A stretch of 64,000 nt of DNA from Flavobacteriales bacterium (GTDB lineage: Bacteria; Bacteroidota; Bacteroidia; Flavobacteriales_D; Crocinitomicaceae): contig CANLIL010000008.1 of assembly GCA_947491305.1 (NCBI GenBank), positions 1 to 64,000 on the forward strand, given 5' to 3'. Every line of letters starts with the position of its first letter. Within the stretch, counting starts at the first letter, position 1. The translations under genes were made by a program, and so were the position numbers. Shown here piece by piece: positions 15,474 to 27,015 of this stretch. Below the pieces are notes generated by a model that searched no databases, had not been told where the DNA came from, and was given only the letters and a program-made list of their open reading frames with translations.

Positions 15474-18389
15474 TTATTTTATAACATTGATATAACCGCT
15501 GAAATTATATTTACCGTCATTGATCATGTCTTTTGCTTGAATAGTCCAATTGTAGGTTCCTTCAGTAACAACTTTACCATTGAATGTCCCATCCCAAGAA
15601 GCTTTAGGATCATTTGATTCCCAAATAATTTCTCCCCATCGATTAAAAATCAATAAATTGAATTCAGTAATATCAATTCCTTCAATGTAAATTCCCCATT
15701 GTTGATTGTGTTCATCATTATCTGGAGTGAATGAATTTGGAGCATAAATTATTAATTCAGGTAAAACGATTACGTCTAACTCTAATGAATCAACACAGCC
15801 AAAATCTGAAGTTGTAACTAATAATACAGGGTATTCGCCAGTAACTCCGTCAGGAAAAACAGTTGTTACATTTGGCTGATTAGAATACGCTGGGTTTCCA
15901 TTTGTAATAAACCATTCAAAAGAAGCTCCATTTGAAGAGTAATTTGTTAAATTAACCAAAGTGTTAAACATTTTAACAGGATTTGGTGTGTATTTAAACA
16001 AGGATTCAGGCTTTGGGTGTACCGTTAAAAAATTTGGAAAAATTGTAGAATCAATGCAACCTTGAGGTGACGTTACAATTAATTGAACGGTATAATTTCC
16101 TGCCATTAAATCGTCAACATCAATAGTTTCTTGATCTATGTAAGTTGTCCCATTTGAAACATGCCAAACCAAATGATCCGTCATCAAAGGATCTGTTTCA
16201 TTTTGAAGTGTAAACGATGCTTTTTCACACTTTTCATTTATAAGAGTACTAATCAGGGGGATAGGTAATGGTAAAACTGCTACTGAAGTTGTCAAAGTTA
16301 ATGGTGTTGATTCACAAGCATCTGTAATTGTAACAGAATATTGTGTTAACGATGTTGGACTTACAACTATTGAAGACCCATTTCCAGAAGTTGCTTGACC
16401 TGAACCCCAAGAATAATTATAAGGAAATCCAATTCCTCCACTTGTAGTAACGTTAATTGTCGCAGGATAACCAGGACAAACAGCCATATTAGCTGAAATA
16501 GTTCCAGATAACGAATCTCTAACTTGAATAGTAATTGATTCTGTTGAAGTTATACAACCTAAATCACTTGTAGCAAAAACAGTTACAATTGTGTCAGTCA
16601 GAGGTGAATAATTTTGATTATTACCTTGATTGTTGGTGAAATTCCAAGAATAGTTAAATGAATTTCCGCCAGCTGCTAAAGCAGAAAGATAAGCTGTTCC
16701 GTTTTGACAAATAATAGTATCATTACTAGCAGTAAATGAAAGTTGGGCTGGATTAACAATTGTTATTGATGAACATATTTGACAATTTAAATAATTTTTA
16801 GAACAAACCGTATACGTTCCTGCAGCTAATCCAGTTTTAACAGAATCAGGTTGCCAAGAAACTCCATTATCAAAACTATAAGAATTTGCAATTGGATTAT
16901 CTACAATAATTTTCCCATCACTAAATCCAAAACAACTTGGCGGTATAGAAGACAGTGTTTGCTGTGCTTTTATTACCAATATTTTAACGGTATCTCTAAC
17001 AATGCCACAAACAGTATTTGTTTCCTTCAAAATAAATTTATAAAGTCCTGGCTGATTTACCGTAACATTTGGAGTTAAAGATGAAAAGTTAGGAGAAAAA
17101 GAAACTGTAGGTGTAGGTGTGATTCCGGATGAGTTAGAGGACCAATTCATAGTGTTCGCAGGACTTGTTTGAATACCAGACAAACTAATAACTTGACCCA
17201 AACACACAGAATCATCAACGCCTGCATTTGGTGTTGGAGGAAGATATGCATTAATTACTATGTCAACTGTATCAGTAGGACATGATGGATTCAAAGAAAT
17301 TGAAGTCATCGAATAAGTATGTGGTCCTTGAGTTAGCGGTGTTGCAATATTTGTTGGTCCCAAAGTTGCACTTAATTCAGGATTTGGAATCCAAGTATAA
17401 ATTCCATTTCCACCACTAGCTGTTAATGTTACTGTATTTCCAATGCATAAATTCGTAGATGGTGCAGAAATCTGTCCAGATACTTGAATTCCAGAATTAA
17501 CTCCAATCACATAATTACATTGATCTCCAGCATAGCCATCTATCATCATGTAATAGGTGTTACCTGGAACTAAACCTGTAGCAGTTACTACAGATGGTGA
17601 AGAAGTTGATGCCGTTGGGGCAACTGGTGAAACGCACGTATGCGTCGTAACCGCTCCACCACAAGCTGGAGTAGAGAAAATCATAACTTGAATTCCCAAA
17701 TTAGAGGTTGAAGAAGTAACCCATACGTTTAATGAAACTGTAGCTGCATTTGCTACAAATTGTATAAAAGAATTGTTTTCAATTGAACCGCAAAAAGCAG
17801 AAGATAAAGCAGGCCATGAATCTGGAGCATAACTAGTTGTATTTCCACAATAACCATTTACATCACAGATAAAAGTTGCCAATGCACAAGTTTCACCTGC
17901 AGGTGTTGAAGTTGCACAATTCGGCATTAACATCGCTTGAGAAACACAAATAGTAAAAGTAGGAGTTGTTGGCGCTGTTGCTGCAAAATGATACACTCTT
18001 ATATGATAAGTTACACCAACAATTAGTGTCGTAAGTGAAACAGCTTCTGTACCGCCATTTCCTGTGTTATTAACGCACGCCAAAGATGATTGTGAAATAC
18101 AACCTCCTGAAAATACTTGAATAACAGGATTAAAACCTGTGGTTCCAGAAACAATAACTGATAAATTAGACTGTGTAGCAACAAAAGAATACCACACATC
18201 ATCATCAGCAGTTCCTATGCACCCTGGAATCGATTGCGTTGCTTGTAAAACTGTTCCTGTAACAGGCGTGCAAGTTGAACTAGGCGTTAATGAAAATGCA
18301 CTAAAGCATTCATCATTTAATGGTTGTGCTAAAGCACTATTTGAAACTATTATTACCAGTGAAGCTAAAAAAATCTTAATATATTTCAT
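15474..18389 (-). CDS. Secreted multi-domain protein with T9SS type B sorting domain
   Basis: A 971-residue exported protein. A signal peptide (hydrophobic residues about 5-20, cleavage near ALAQ) is followed by two pre-peptidase-like beta domains (about 25-150 and 165-300) with DDVWYSFVA and TYYMMIDGYAGDQCNY patterns. Several Ig-like and PKD-like repeats (about 300-870) follow. The C-terminal domain of about 90 residues (NSFTPDNDEHNQ, LLIFNRWGEIIWES, WDGTFNG, ending SGYINVIK) is the gliding-motility-type (type B) T9SS signal. It is the tandem paralogue of the gene 1 base upstream and shares its terminator. An adhesin or matrix role is inference. Confidence 0.88.
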   Translation of the reverse strand: MKYIKIFLASLVIIVSNSALAQPLNDECFSAFSLTPSSTCTPVTGTVLQATQSIPGCIGTADDDVWYSFVATQSNLSVIVSGTTGFNPVIQVFSGGCISQSSLACVNNTGNGGTEAVSLTTLIVGVTYHIRVYHFAATAPTTPTFTICVSQAMLMPNCATSTPAGETCALATFICDVNGYCGNTTSYAPDSWPALSSAFCGSIENNSFIQFVANAATVSLNVWVTSSTSNLGIQVMIFSTPACGGAVTTHTCVSPVAPTASTSSPSVVTATGLVPGNTYYMMIDGYAGDQCNYVIGVNSGIQVSGQISAPSTNLCIGNTVTLTASGGNGIYTWIPNPELSATLGPTNIATPLTQGPHTYSMTSISLNPSCPTDTVDIVINAYLPPTPNAGVDDSVCLGQVISLSGIQTSPANTMNWSSNSSGITPTPTVSFSPNFSSLTPNVTVNQPGLYKFILKETNTVCGIVRDTVKILVIKAQQTLSSIPPSCFGFSDGKIIVDNPIANSYSFDNGVSWQPDSVKTGLAAGTYTVCSKNYLNCQICSSITIVNPAQLSFTASNDTIICQNGTAYLSALAAGGNSFNYSWNFTNNQGNNQNYSPLTDTIVTVFATSDLGCITSTESITIQVRDSLSGTISANMAVCPGYPATINVTTSGGIGFPYNYSWGSGQATSGNGSSIVVSPTSLTQYSVTITDACESTPLTLTTSVAVLPLPIPLISTLINEKCEKASFTLQNETDPLMTDHLVWHVSNGTTYIDQETIDVDDLMAGNYTVQLIVTSPQGCIDSTIFPNFLTVHPKPESLFKYTPNPVKMFNTLVNLTNYSSNGASFEWFITNGNPAYSNQPNVTTVFPDGVTGEYPVLLVTTSDFGCVDSLELDVIVLPELIIYAPNSFTPDNDEHNQQWGIYIEGIDITEFNLLIFNRWGEIIWESNDPKASWDGTFNGKVVTEGTYNWTIQAKDMINDGKYNFSGYINVIK

Positions 18390-18390
18390 C

Positions 18391-21207
18391 TTATCTTAAA
18401 ATATTAATATAACCATTGAACTCATATTTACCATCATTCAATAAGTCTTTTGCTCTGATTATCCATGAATAAGTTCCTTGAGGTATAATCGATCCGTTAT
18501 AAGCTCCATCCCAAGTTGCTGAAGGATCATTTGACTCCCAAATAATTTCTCCCCATCTGTTAAAAATCAACAAATTAAAATCTGAAACATCTATTCCTTC
18601 AATATGAATTCCCCAATGTTGATTGTGTTCATCATTATCAGGTGTAAAGGTGTTTGGGGCATAGATAATTACTTCAGGCATTACCACAATTTTTTGGATA
18701 GAAGTATCTTTACAACCAAACTCCGAAGTGACTTCTAGTGACACATAATATTCACCTGTTTCTCCATCGGGAAATTGTGTTGTTGGATTTTCTTGTTGAG
18801 AAAAAGAAGGAATCCCTTGTTCAATATTCCAAATAAATGATTCTGCGCCAGTAGAATAGTTCGTAAAATTAACCTGAGTATTAAACATATAAACAGGATT
18901 TGGACTAAACTTAAATAAGGAAACAGGTTGAGGAAACACCGTTAAAAAATTAAAGAATGTTGTTGAATCAATACATCCTTGTGGTGATGTTACGATCAAT
19001 TGAACATCATACGAACCTGCTGATAATCCTTGAACGGAGAGTGTATCTATATTTGAAGATGATAATCCATTTGAAATGTTCCATAAGACTGATTGAGTTA
19101 TTAATGAATCTGTTATGTTCAATAATTTAAAATCTGCAATTTCGCACTTTTTATCAATTCCATCTGGAATTTGAATTAATGGAACTGGAAGTGGCGCTAT
19201 GATCACTGTTGTACTTAAGATTAAAGGGCTAGATTCACATCCATCAGTTATTGTAACTGTATAAATAGAATCAGTTGATGGCGTTACAAAAATCGTATTT
19301 GAAACGCCCGTTCCTGTACTTCCATCACTCCAAACAAAATTATATGGAGAACCTAGACCGTCATTCCCTGTAACAGACAATGTTGCTGGGTAACCAGGGC
19401 AAACTGTGTCTTGAGGAGAGATGATCCCTGAAATTGGAAGTCTTACAGAAACAATAATAGAATCAATGGGTGATAAACATCCATTTTCACTTTCTGCCTG
19501 AACATAGTATGTTGAATCTCCAATAGGATTTACAGATACGCTATCATTTGTACTCGCAATATTTGACCAATTAAAAGTATAGGTTGTTCCACCAGTAGCA
19601 CTTGCAGACAAATAACCTGTTCCATTTTGACAAATCAACGTGTCGTTGCTTGTTGTTATTCCAATAACTGCCGGATCTGTTATTACAACAGTTGAACATG
19701 CTTTACACAAGTTATTATCTCTTACACAAACTGTATAATTTCCTGCAGAGAAGGCTGTTCCTACTGGGTTTGTTGACCATGTAACGCCGTTGTTAAAACT
19801 ATACTCTTGCGCTTGAATTCCTCCCAACAATATTTGACCATCAGAATATCCAAAACAAGATGGTGAGGTCAATTGTGCTGTGATATTCATTTTTTTAACA
19901 TAGATTTTAACTGTATCTCTAAATGCACCACATAATGCATTTGTCTCTTTTAAAATAAATCGATATAAACCTGGTTGACTTACATTAACAGTAGGAGTTA
20001 AAGAAGTAAAATTAGGCGAAAAAGTAACATTAGGAGTTGGTGTGATACCAGTTGCTAAATATGTCCATATTTTAGGATCAGTAGCAATTGTTAAGGTTCC
20101 ATTCAAATTGAAAGGAGAGCCAAAACAAACCGTATCGTCTAATCCAGCATTTGGAGTAATTGGAGGATTTACAACAACTGTAGTGTAAGCAGTATCAGTA
20201 CAACCAGTACCAGTTACTACCACTCCATATGACCCAGCATTTGCTGTAGTAATAGTTGGAATAGTTGGATTTTGAACTGAAGAAGTAAATCCATTAGGTC
20301 CTACCCAGCTATATGTTAAACCAGTTGATGCGTTTAATGAAATTGTTCCTCCAGCACAGTATGGACCCGTATTAGTAGCTGTAACACCACCTGTAGAAAT
20401 TGTTACATACCCGTTCCCAGTATTTGTTGCATTACATCCACCACTAGTAGGAATCAAACTTGATCCGCCGCCGCCGCCGCCGCCGCCCATGGCAGAAGTT
20501 ATACTGATATTGTCACTACCGCCGCCGCCGCCGCCATAATAACCGCCGCCACCAGCTCCGCCAGGACCATTTCCATAATTCGCATCAGCTCCGCCAAGTC
20601 CGCCATTTCCAAACGTTCCTGGCAATCCACAAGGTGTTAAAATGCTCCAAGTTAACCCACCAGTACCACCTGCTGTTAATGAACCGCCACCGCCAAATTG
20701 ACCAAAGGTAGTAACTCCATTTGCACCAACTGGACATCCGCCTACACCACCTGCGCCAGATGTTGGGCCACCGCCATTTCCGCCGCCGCCACCGGCAACT
20801 ATAATACGATTATTTAATCCATAAGGTGCTGTTCTAATATCTGAAGCTCCCCCTCCTCCACAAGATGGATATCCAATTCCTGAAGGTTGACCCGTTCCTC
20901 CACCATTCCAACCAGCAGTTGGGCAAGTACCAGAGCCACCTACGTTTATTTGCAAAATTTGACCAGGCGTTACGGATAAGGTTCCTGTAACGACCGCACC
21001 ATTTCCTCCATTAGTTCCGCCACCTTTGGCCCCAGCAACTGTAATTGTAACGGTGCTAACACAAGCCGGAACTACCCAAGTTTGAGGTCCGCCCGTATAA
21101 CTAAAGGTTTGTGCATTGAAGTTATTGAAAGAAAAAATAGAAAGAATTATAAATGAAAAAATTAATGTTTTTTCATTTATAATTGTTCGATTAATTATAG
21201 TAGTCAT
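18391..21207 (-). CDS. Secreted glycine-rich protein with T9SS type B sorting domain
   Basis: A 938-residue exported protein. The signal peptide is about residues 1-32 (NEKTLIFSFIILSIF, cleavage near NAQ). A glycine-rich domain (about 33-275) is built of GGGG-containing loops. Ig-like and PKD-like domains follow, closely matching those of the downstream gene, and the protein ends in a type B T9SS domain (NTFTPDNDEHNQHWG, LLIFNRWGEIIWES, ending NGYINILR). Only 1 base separates it from the paralogue. The N-terminal modules of the two genes are unrelated, so domain swapping followed duplication. Cell-surface or biofilm roles are guesses. Confidence 0.88.
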   Translation of the reverse strand: MTTIINRTIINEKTLIFSFIILSIFSFNNFNAQTFSYTGGPQTWVVPACVSTVTITVAGAKGGGTNGGNGAVVTGTLSVTPGQILQINVGGSGTCPTAGWNGGGTGQPSGIGYPSCGGGGASDIRTAPYGLNNRIIVAGGGGGNGGGPTSGAGGVGGCPVGANGVTTFGQFGGGGSLTAGGTGGLTWSILTPCGLPGTFGNGGLGGADANYGNGPGGAGGGGYYGGGGGGSDNISITSAMGGGGGGGGSSLIPTSGGCNATNTGNGYVTISTGGVTATNTGPYCAGGTISLNASTGLTYSWVGPNGFTSSVQNPTIPTITTANAGSYGVVVTGTGCTDTAYTTVVVNPPITPNAGLDDTVCFGSPFNLNGTLTIATDPKIWTYLATGITPTPNVTFSPNFTSLTPTVNVSQPGLYRFILKETNALCGAFRDTVKIYVKKMNITAQLTSPSCFGYSDGQILLGGIQAQEYSFNNGVTWSTNPVGTAFSAGNYTVCVRDNNLCKACSTVVITDPAVIGITTSNDTLICQNGTGYLSASATGGTTYTFNWSNIASTNDSVSVNPIGDSTYYVQAESENGCLSPIDSIIVSVRLPISGIISPQDTVCPGYPATLSVTGNDGLGSPYNFVWSDGSTGTGVSNTIFVTPSTDSIYTVTITDGCESSPLILSTTVIIAPLPVPLIQIPDGIDKKCEIADFKLLNITDSLITQSVLWNISNGLSSSNIDTLSVQGLSAGSYDVQLIVTSPQGCIDSTTFFNFLTVFPQPVSLFKFSPNPVYMFNTQVNFTNYSTGAESFIWNIEQGIPSFSQQENPTTQFPDGETGEYYVSLEVTSEFGCKDTSIQKIVVMPEVIIYAPNTFTPDNDEHNQHWGIHIEGIDVSDFNLLIFNRWGEIIWESNDPSATWDGAYNGSIIPQGTYSWIIRAKDLLNDGKYEFNGYINILR
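20462..20800 (-). repeat. GGC-rich polyglycine-coding microsatellite tracts
   Basis: On the plus strand CCG trinucleotides run uninterrupted near 20465-20488 (eight units) and recur near 20521-20550 and 20771-20795. They encode polyglycine in the upstream T9SS protein. The local composition is far richer in G+C than anything around it. Confidence 0.9.
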
Positions 21208-21269
21208 TTTAAATGCTTTTATTTTAACTATTGACGAACGAATTGTGTTTAAGTTGCCATTTTGGTAGC

Positions 21270-21300
21270 TAAAGATAATACAAAAATATAGGAATACAAA
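21270..21300 (-). promoter_or_regulatory. Promoter for the tandem T9SS gene pair
   Basis: On the minus strand a TTTG box (21297-21300) is followed after 19 bases by TATCTTTA (21270-21277), close to the Bacteroidota TTTG-N19-TAnnTTTG promoter. A second TAnnTTTG match, TATTTTTG, is at 21281-21288 but lacks a well-spaced -33 box. The leader would be about 60 bases. The -33 box abuts the eno terminator. Confidence 0.6.
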
Positions 21301-21327
21301 AAAAGGGAAGCAATGCCTCCCTTTTTG
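21298..21327 (-). terminator. Rho-independent terminator after eno
   Basis: On the minus strand AAAAAGGGA and TCCCTTTTT arms plus a GC pair form a stem around a 3-base loop with one G-U wobble, ending in a T run. It lies 19 bases after the eno stop. Confidence 0.85.
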
Positions 21328-21345
21328 TTAATATTTGAACAAGAT

Positions 21346-23729
<2,384 letters not shown>

Positions 23730-23744
23730 TTAAACTAATTTATG

Positions 23745-23775
23745 CAAAGTTAGGATTTCAAATTGATTTCTAAAA
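23745..23775 (-). promoter_or_regulatory. Promoter for carA-eno
   Basis: On the minus strand TAACTTTG (23745-23752) matches the Bacteroidota -7 consensus exactly, followed by C. A weak TTTT -33 box lies 19 bases upstream (23772-23775). The leader to the carA ATG would be about 10 bases. Confidence 0.65.
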
Positions 23776-23784
23776 ATAGAATCC

Positions 23785-23818
23785 AAAAAAAAGGGCAATG
23801 TTTCCATTACCCTTTTTT
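23785..23818 (-). terminator. Rho-independent terminator at the end of the ribosomal-protein run
   Basis: Stem GGG.AATG/CATT.CCC with one wobble (G-U on the minus strand), a 4-base loop and flanking A/T runs. It follows the rplQ stop by about 20 bases and separates rplQ from the carA promoter. Confidence 0.87.
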
Positions 23819-23840
23819 ATATTCAATCAAATGATCAAAA

Positions 23841-24431
23841 TTATTTTTCTTCAGAAGTTTCTTCAGATGCTTCCTCAGCAGCAGGTGCTTCAGGAGTTTC
23901 TTCAACTGTATCAACAACTTCTGGTGTTTCTTCAACTGAATCAACAACTTCTGGTGCTTCAACAACTTCCTCAACAACAGTTTCTTCAACAACTTCTGTT
24001 GCTTCAGCTTTAGCTGTTACCGGTTTTTTAGAACGGCGTGTATTTTTCTTCGCTTTTTCGTTCGTGTAAATTTCGTTGAAATCAACTAATTCAATGATAC
24101 ACATTTCAGCGTTATCACCTAAACGGTAACCTGTTCTGATGATACGTGTGTACCCACCGTTTCTATTTGCGATTTTAGGAGCAACATCTCTGAATAATTC
24201 AGAAACGATTTCTTTATTTTGCAAATAACTAAATACTATTCTACGATTGTGCGTTGAATCTGTTTTAGATTTTGTTAATAATGGCTCTACATATCCTCTT
24301 AACGCTTTTGCTTTAGCAACTGTTGTGTTAATACGTTTGTGAAGAATAAGAGAAGAAGCCATATTAGATAGCATTGCCTTTCTATGTGAAGCAGTTCTAC
24401 CTAAATTGTTTACTTTATTACCGTGTCTCAT
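23841..24431 (-). CDS. rplQ: 50S ribosomal protein L17 with acidic C-terminal extension
   Basis: Large-subunit protein near the exit tunnel. The conserved core is residues 1-125 ([20 protein letters not shown] at the start; [19 protein letters not shown] near 91-109). A lineage-specific tail of about 70 residues follows, rich in Glu, Val and Ala, with the 10-residue unit EVVD(S/T)VEETP repeated twice. Bacterial L17 is usually 115-130 residues, so the protein is extended to 196. It is last in the operon, 21 bases below rpoA and followed by a terminator. Confidence 0.97.
   Translation of the reverse strand: MRHGNKVNNLGRTASHRKAMLSNMASSLILHKRINTTVAKAKALRGYVEPLLTKSKTDSTHNRRIVFSYLQNKEIVSELFRDVAPKIANRNGGYTRIIRTGYRLGDNAEMCIIELVDFNEIYTNEKAKKNTRRSKKPVTAKAEATEVVEETVVEEVVEAPEVVDSVEETPEVVDTVEETPEAPAAEEASEETSEEK
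23893..23952 (-). repeat. 30-bp tandem repeat in the rplQ tail
   Basis: Two copies of a 30-base unit (23893-23922 and 23923-23952) differ at only a few positions and encode the duplicated acidic decapeptide of the L17 tail. More degenerate copies continue toward 24000. Confidence 0.85.
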
Positions 24432-24452
24432 CTCAAAATATTATTTCGATTA

Positions 24453-25445
24453 TTAATCTTTGTCTAATTTGTATTTAGAAACATTCATTCCAAAATTCAA
24501 TCCTTTGTTATCAACAAGATCTTCTAATTCTGTTAATGATTTTTTACCGAAGTTTCTAAATTTCAATAAATCGTTCTTGTTGTAAGAAACTAACTCACCT
24601 AATGTTTCAACATCTGCAGCTTTCAAGCAGTTCAATGCTCTAACAGAAAGATCCATGTCAACCAATTTAGTTTTCAATAATTGACGCATGTGTAAAGAAG
24701 TTTCATCAAATTCTTCTGTTTCAGCTTTAATTTCACTATCTAAAGTAATGCGCTCATCAGAGAACAGCATGAAGTGGTGAATTAATATTTTAGCTGCTTC
24801 TTTTAATGCATCTTTCGGATGAATAGAGCCATCAGATGTGATGTCAAAGATTAATTTTTCATAATCAGTTTTTTGCTCTACACGGAAGTTTTCAATTGCA
24901 TATTTTACATTTTTAATTGGTGTAAAAATTGAATCGATAAAAATTGTTCCGAAAGGAGCTCCACTTACCTTATTTTCTTCAGCTGGAACGTAACCACGAC
25001 CTTTAATAATCGTTAACTCCATTTCAAACTTAACTGAAGGTTCCATATTACAGATAACCAAATCAGAATTAAGAACTTGAAAAGCAGAAGTAAATTTACC
25101 CAAGTCGCCAGCAGTCAATTTATCTTGACCTGAAACGGAAACAACAACTGTTTCAGAATCAGTTCCTTCAATTTGTTGTTTGAAACGAACTTGTTTTAAA
25201 TTTAAAATAATTTCAGTTACATCTTCAACAACTCCTTTTATAGTTGTGAATTCATGATCTGCACCATCAATTCTTATAGAAGAAATTGCAAAACCTTCCA
25301 AAGAAGATAACAAAATTCGACGTAATGAATTACCTATAGTAATACCATATCCAGGTTCAAGCGGACGGAATTCAAATTGTCCGTGATGCTCATCGGACTG
25401 AATCATTATAACCTTATCAGGTTTTTGGAAATCTAGAATTGCCAT
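24453..25445 (-). CDS. rpoA: DNA-directed RNA polymerase subunit alpha
   Basis: Assembles the polymerase core and contacts upstream DNA and activators. The 330-residue protein has the N-terminal dimerisation domain ([22 protein letters not shown] near 26-47) and a C-terminal domain from about 250 with helix-hairpin-helix features ([32 protein letters not shown]). It is flanked by rpsD upstream and rplQ downstream, the conserved alpha-operon order. Confidence 0.98.
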   Translation of the reverse strand: MAILDFQKPDKVIMIQSDEHHGQFEFRPLEPGYGITIGNSLRRILLSSLEGFAISSIRIDGADHEFTTIKGVVEDVTEIILNLKQVRFKQQIEGTDSETVVVSVSGQDKLTAGDLGKFTSAFQVLNSDLVICNMEPSVKFEMELTIIKGRGYVPAEENKVSGAPFGTIFIDSIFTPIKNVKYAIENFRVEQKTDYEKLIFDITSDGSIHPKDALKEAAKILIHHFMLFSDERITLDSEIKAETEEFDETSLHMRQLLKTKLVDMDLSVRALNCLKAADVETLGELVSYNKNDLLKFRNFGKKSLTELEDLVDNKGLNFGMNVSKYKLDKD

Positions 25446-25459
25446 GTTAATGCTATTAA

Positions 25460-26068
25460 TTATTTAGAATACAATTCGACGATTAACTGTTCTTTGATGT
25501 TTTCAGGAATCATATCTCGTGATGGAACACTTAATAATTTACCTGTCATATCAGAAGAATTCCAATCTAACCAGTCGTATTTCTTATTATTTGAAGCTAA
25601 TGAAGATGTGATTGCCTCTAAAGATTTAGATTTTTCACGAACTCCAACAACATCACCTATTTTTAAAGTATAAGAAGGAATGTTAACCACTTCTCCATTT
25701 ACTGTAATGTGTTTATGAGAAACCAATTGACGAGCACCTCGGCGAGTAGGAGAAACACCCATTCTATAAATTGTATTGTCTAAACGAGTCTCACACAATT
25801 GTAATAAGTTCTCACCAGTAATACCTTTCATACGAGATGCTTTCTCAAATAAATTAGAGAATTGACGCTCTAAAATACCATAAGTGTATTTCGCTTTTTG
25901 TTTTTCACCCAGCTGAATCGAATATTCTGATTGCTTTCCACCACGTCTTTTTGAGGGACCGTGTTGACCTGGGCCATAACTTCTTCTGTCTAATGCTTTA
26001 TCTGGACCAAAGATTGGATCTCTGAAACGACGTGCAATTTTTGATTTTGGACCTGTATATCTTGCCAT
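25460..26068 (-). CDS. rpsD: 30S ribosomal protein S4
   Basis: Primary 16S rRNA-binding assembly protein. The 202 residues have the N-terminal basic region, [18 protein letters not shown], and the S4 RNA-binding domain near 92-155 ([30 protein letters not shown]). No CxxC zinc site is seen. The gene is preceded by a 78-base spacer that forms a long hairpin (separate entry), unusual in this otherwise compact operon; S4 is a classical autoregulator in other bacteria. Confidence 0.98.
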   Translation of the reverse strand: MARYTGPKSKIARRFRDPIFGPDKALDRRSYGPGQHGPSKRRGGKQSEYSIQLGEKQKAKYTYGILERQFSNLFEKASRMKGITGENLLQLCETRLDNTIYRMGVSPTRRGARQLVSHKHITVNGEVVNIPSYTLKIGDVVGVREKSKSLEAITSSLASNNKKYDWLDWNSSDMTGKLLSVPSRDMIPENIKEQLIVELYSK

Positions 26069-26146
26069 TTTTAGTTGTTTAAAAGAGCGATTATGAATTA
26101 AGGCTTTTCCTTCGATAATCTTTAAGCTCTTTAGTTATTAATTAAT
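26069..26146 (-). promoter_or_regulatory. Structured rpsD leader (candidate S4 autoregulatory element)
   Basis: Between rpsK and rpsD the minus-strand RNA can fold into a three-tier hairpin. A 7-bp outer stem AAAGAGC/GCUCUUU uses 26126-26132 with 26082-26088. A 6-bp middle stem GAUUAU/AUAAUC uses 26115-26120 with 26089-26094, offset by a 5-base UUAAA bulge. An apical AAGG/CCUU stem uses 26109-26112 with 26100-26103. No T run follows, so this is not an ordinary terminator. Its position directly before rpsD suggests translational or transcriptional autoregulation (inference). Confidence 0.6.
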
Positions 26147-26533
26147 TTATACTCTTCGTCTTTTAGGTGGACGACATCCGTTGTGCGGTAATGGAGTAAC
26201 ATCAACGATTTCAGTTACTTCAATTCCAGCATTATGTAATGCTCTGATTGCTGATTCACGTCCAGCTCCAGGACCTTTAACAAATACTTTAACTCTACGT
26301 AATCCGAAGTCATGTGCCTCTTTCGCTGCATCCTCTGCTGAAACTTGTGCAGCATAAGGAGTGTTCTTTTTAGAACCTTTGAAGCCCATTTTACCAGCTG
26401 ATGACCAAGAAATAACTTGACCAGCGTTGTTTGTCAAAGAAATAATAACATTGTTGAAGGTAGCTTGAATATGCGCTTCACCCAATGCCTCTACTTTGAC
26501 ATTCTTCTTCTTTTTTTGATTAGATTTTGCCAT
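26147..26533 (-). CDS. rpsK: 30S ribosomal protein S11
   Basis: Small-subunit platform protein near the mRNA exit site. The 128 residues include [16 protein letters not shown] near 20-35 and the conserved C-terminal half with [15 protein letters not shown] and the end [15 protein letters not shown]. It sits between rpsM and rpsD as usual, but with spacers on both sides (96 and 78 bases) that carry repeats and hairpins. Confidence 0.98.
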   Translation of the reverse strand: MAKSNQKKKKNVKVEALGEAHIQATFNNVIISLTNNAGQVISWSSAGKMGFKGSKKNTPYAAQVSAEDAAKEAHDFGLRRVKVFVKGPGAGRESAIRALHNAGIEVTEIVDVTPLPHNGCRPPKRRRV

Positions 26534-26554
26534 TTAACTTTTAATTTTTAACAA

Positions 26555-26623
26555 CACTTACGCTTGTTTTTATCAAACGCTATGCTTAACCGCACTTACG
26601 CTTGTTTTTATCAAACGCTATGC
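26555..26623 (-). repeat. 31-bp perfect direct repeat between rpsM and rpsK, each copy a hairpin
   Basis: Identical 31-base copies lie at 26555-26585 and 26593-26623 (38-base period), beginning CACTTACGCTTG and ending AACGCTATGC. In the minus-strand RNA each copy can pair GCGUUUG with CAAGCGU around a 7-base A-rich loop, using G-U wobbles. The repeats fill most of the rpsM-rpsK spacer. Confidence 0.9.
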
Positions 26624-26629
26624 GTTTTC

Positions 26630-27004
26630 TTATTTAGTTGCTTTTTTCTTGTTAGCAACAGTTTTTCTTCTACCTTTTCTTGTACGAGAATTGTTTTTCG
26701 TTCTTTGACCTCTTAATGGTAAGCCTGAACGATGACGAATTCCTCTTTGACAACCAATATCCATTAATCGTTTAATGTTTAATTGAATTTCAGATCTTAA
26801 TTGACCTTCAGTTTTAATTTCATTAATCGAATTACGAATAGCTGACAAATGATCATCTGTCCAATCTTGAACTTTGATATTTTCATCAATCGCGTTATCC
26901 TTCAAGATTTTACTTGAAGTGCTTTTTCCAATTCCGAAGATGTAAGTCAATCCGATTACTCCTCTTTTGTTTTTTGGTAAATCTATACCTGCAATACGTG
27001 CCAT
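26630..27004 (-). CDS. rpsM: 30S ribosomal protein S13
   Basis: Head protein of the small subunit that contacts P-site tRNA and bridges to the 50S. The 124 residues start [14 protein letters not shown], have the helix-two-turn-helix [14 protein letters not shown], and end in a basic tail with [20 protein letters not shown]. It is upstream of rpsK, downstream of rpmJ. Confidence 0.98.
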   Translation of the reverse strand: MARIAGIDLPKNKRGVIGLTYIFGIGKSTSSKILKDNAIDENIKVQDWTDDHLSAIRNSINEIKTEGQLRSEIQLNIKRLMDIGCQRGIRHRSGLPLRGQRTKNNSRTRKGRRKTVANKKKATK

Positions 27005-27015
27005 ACTTTTAACTT

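Noticed and set aside
23798-24013. Gln/Leu-rich plus-strand reading frame opposite the rplQ tail
   Set aside because: It is the complement of the repetitive Glu/Val-coding tail of L17, with no promoter or family resemblance, and it begins inside the terminator.
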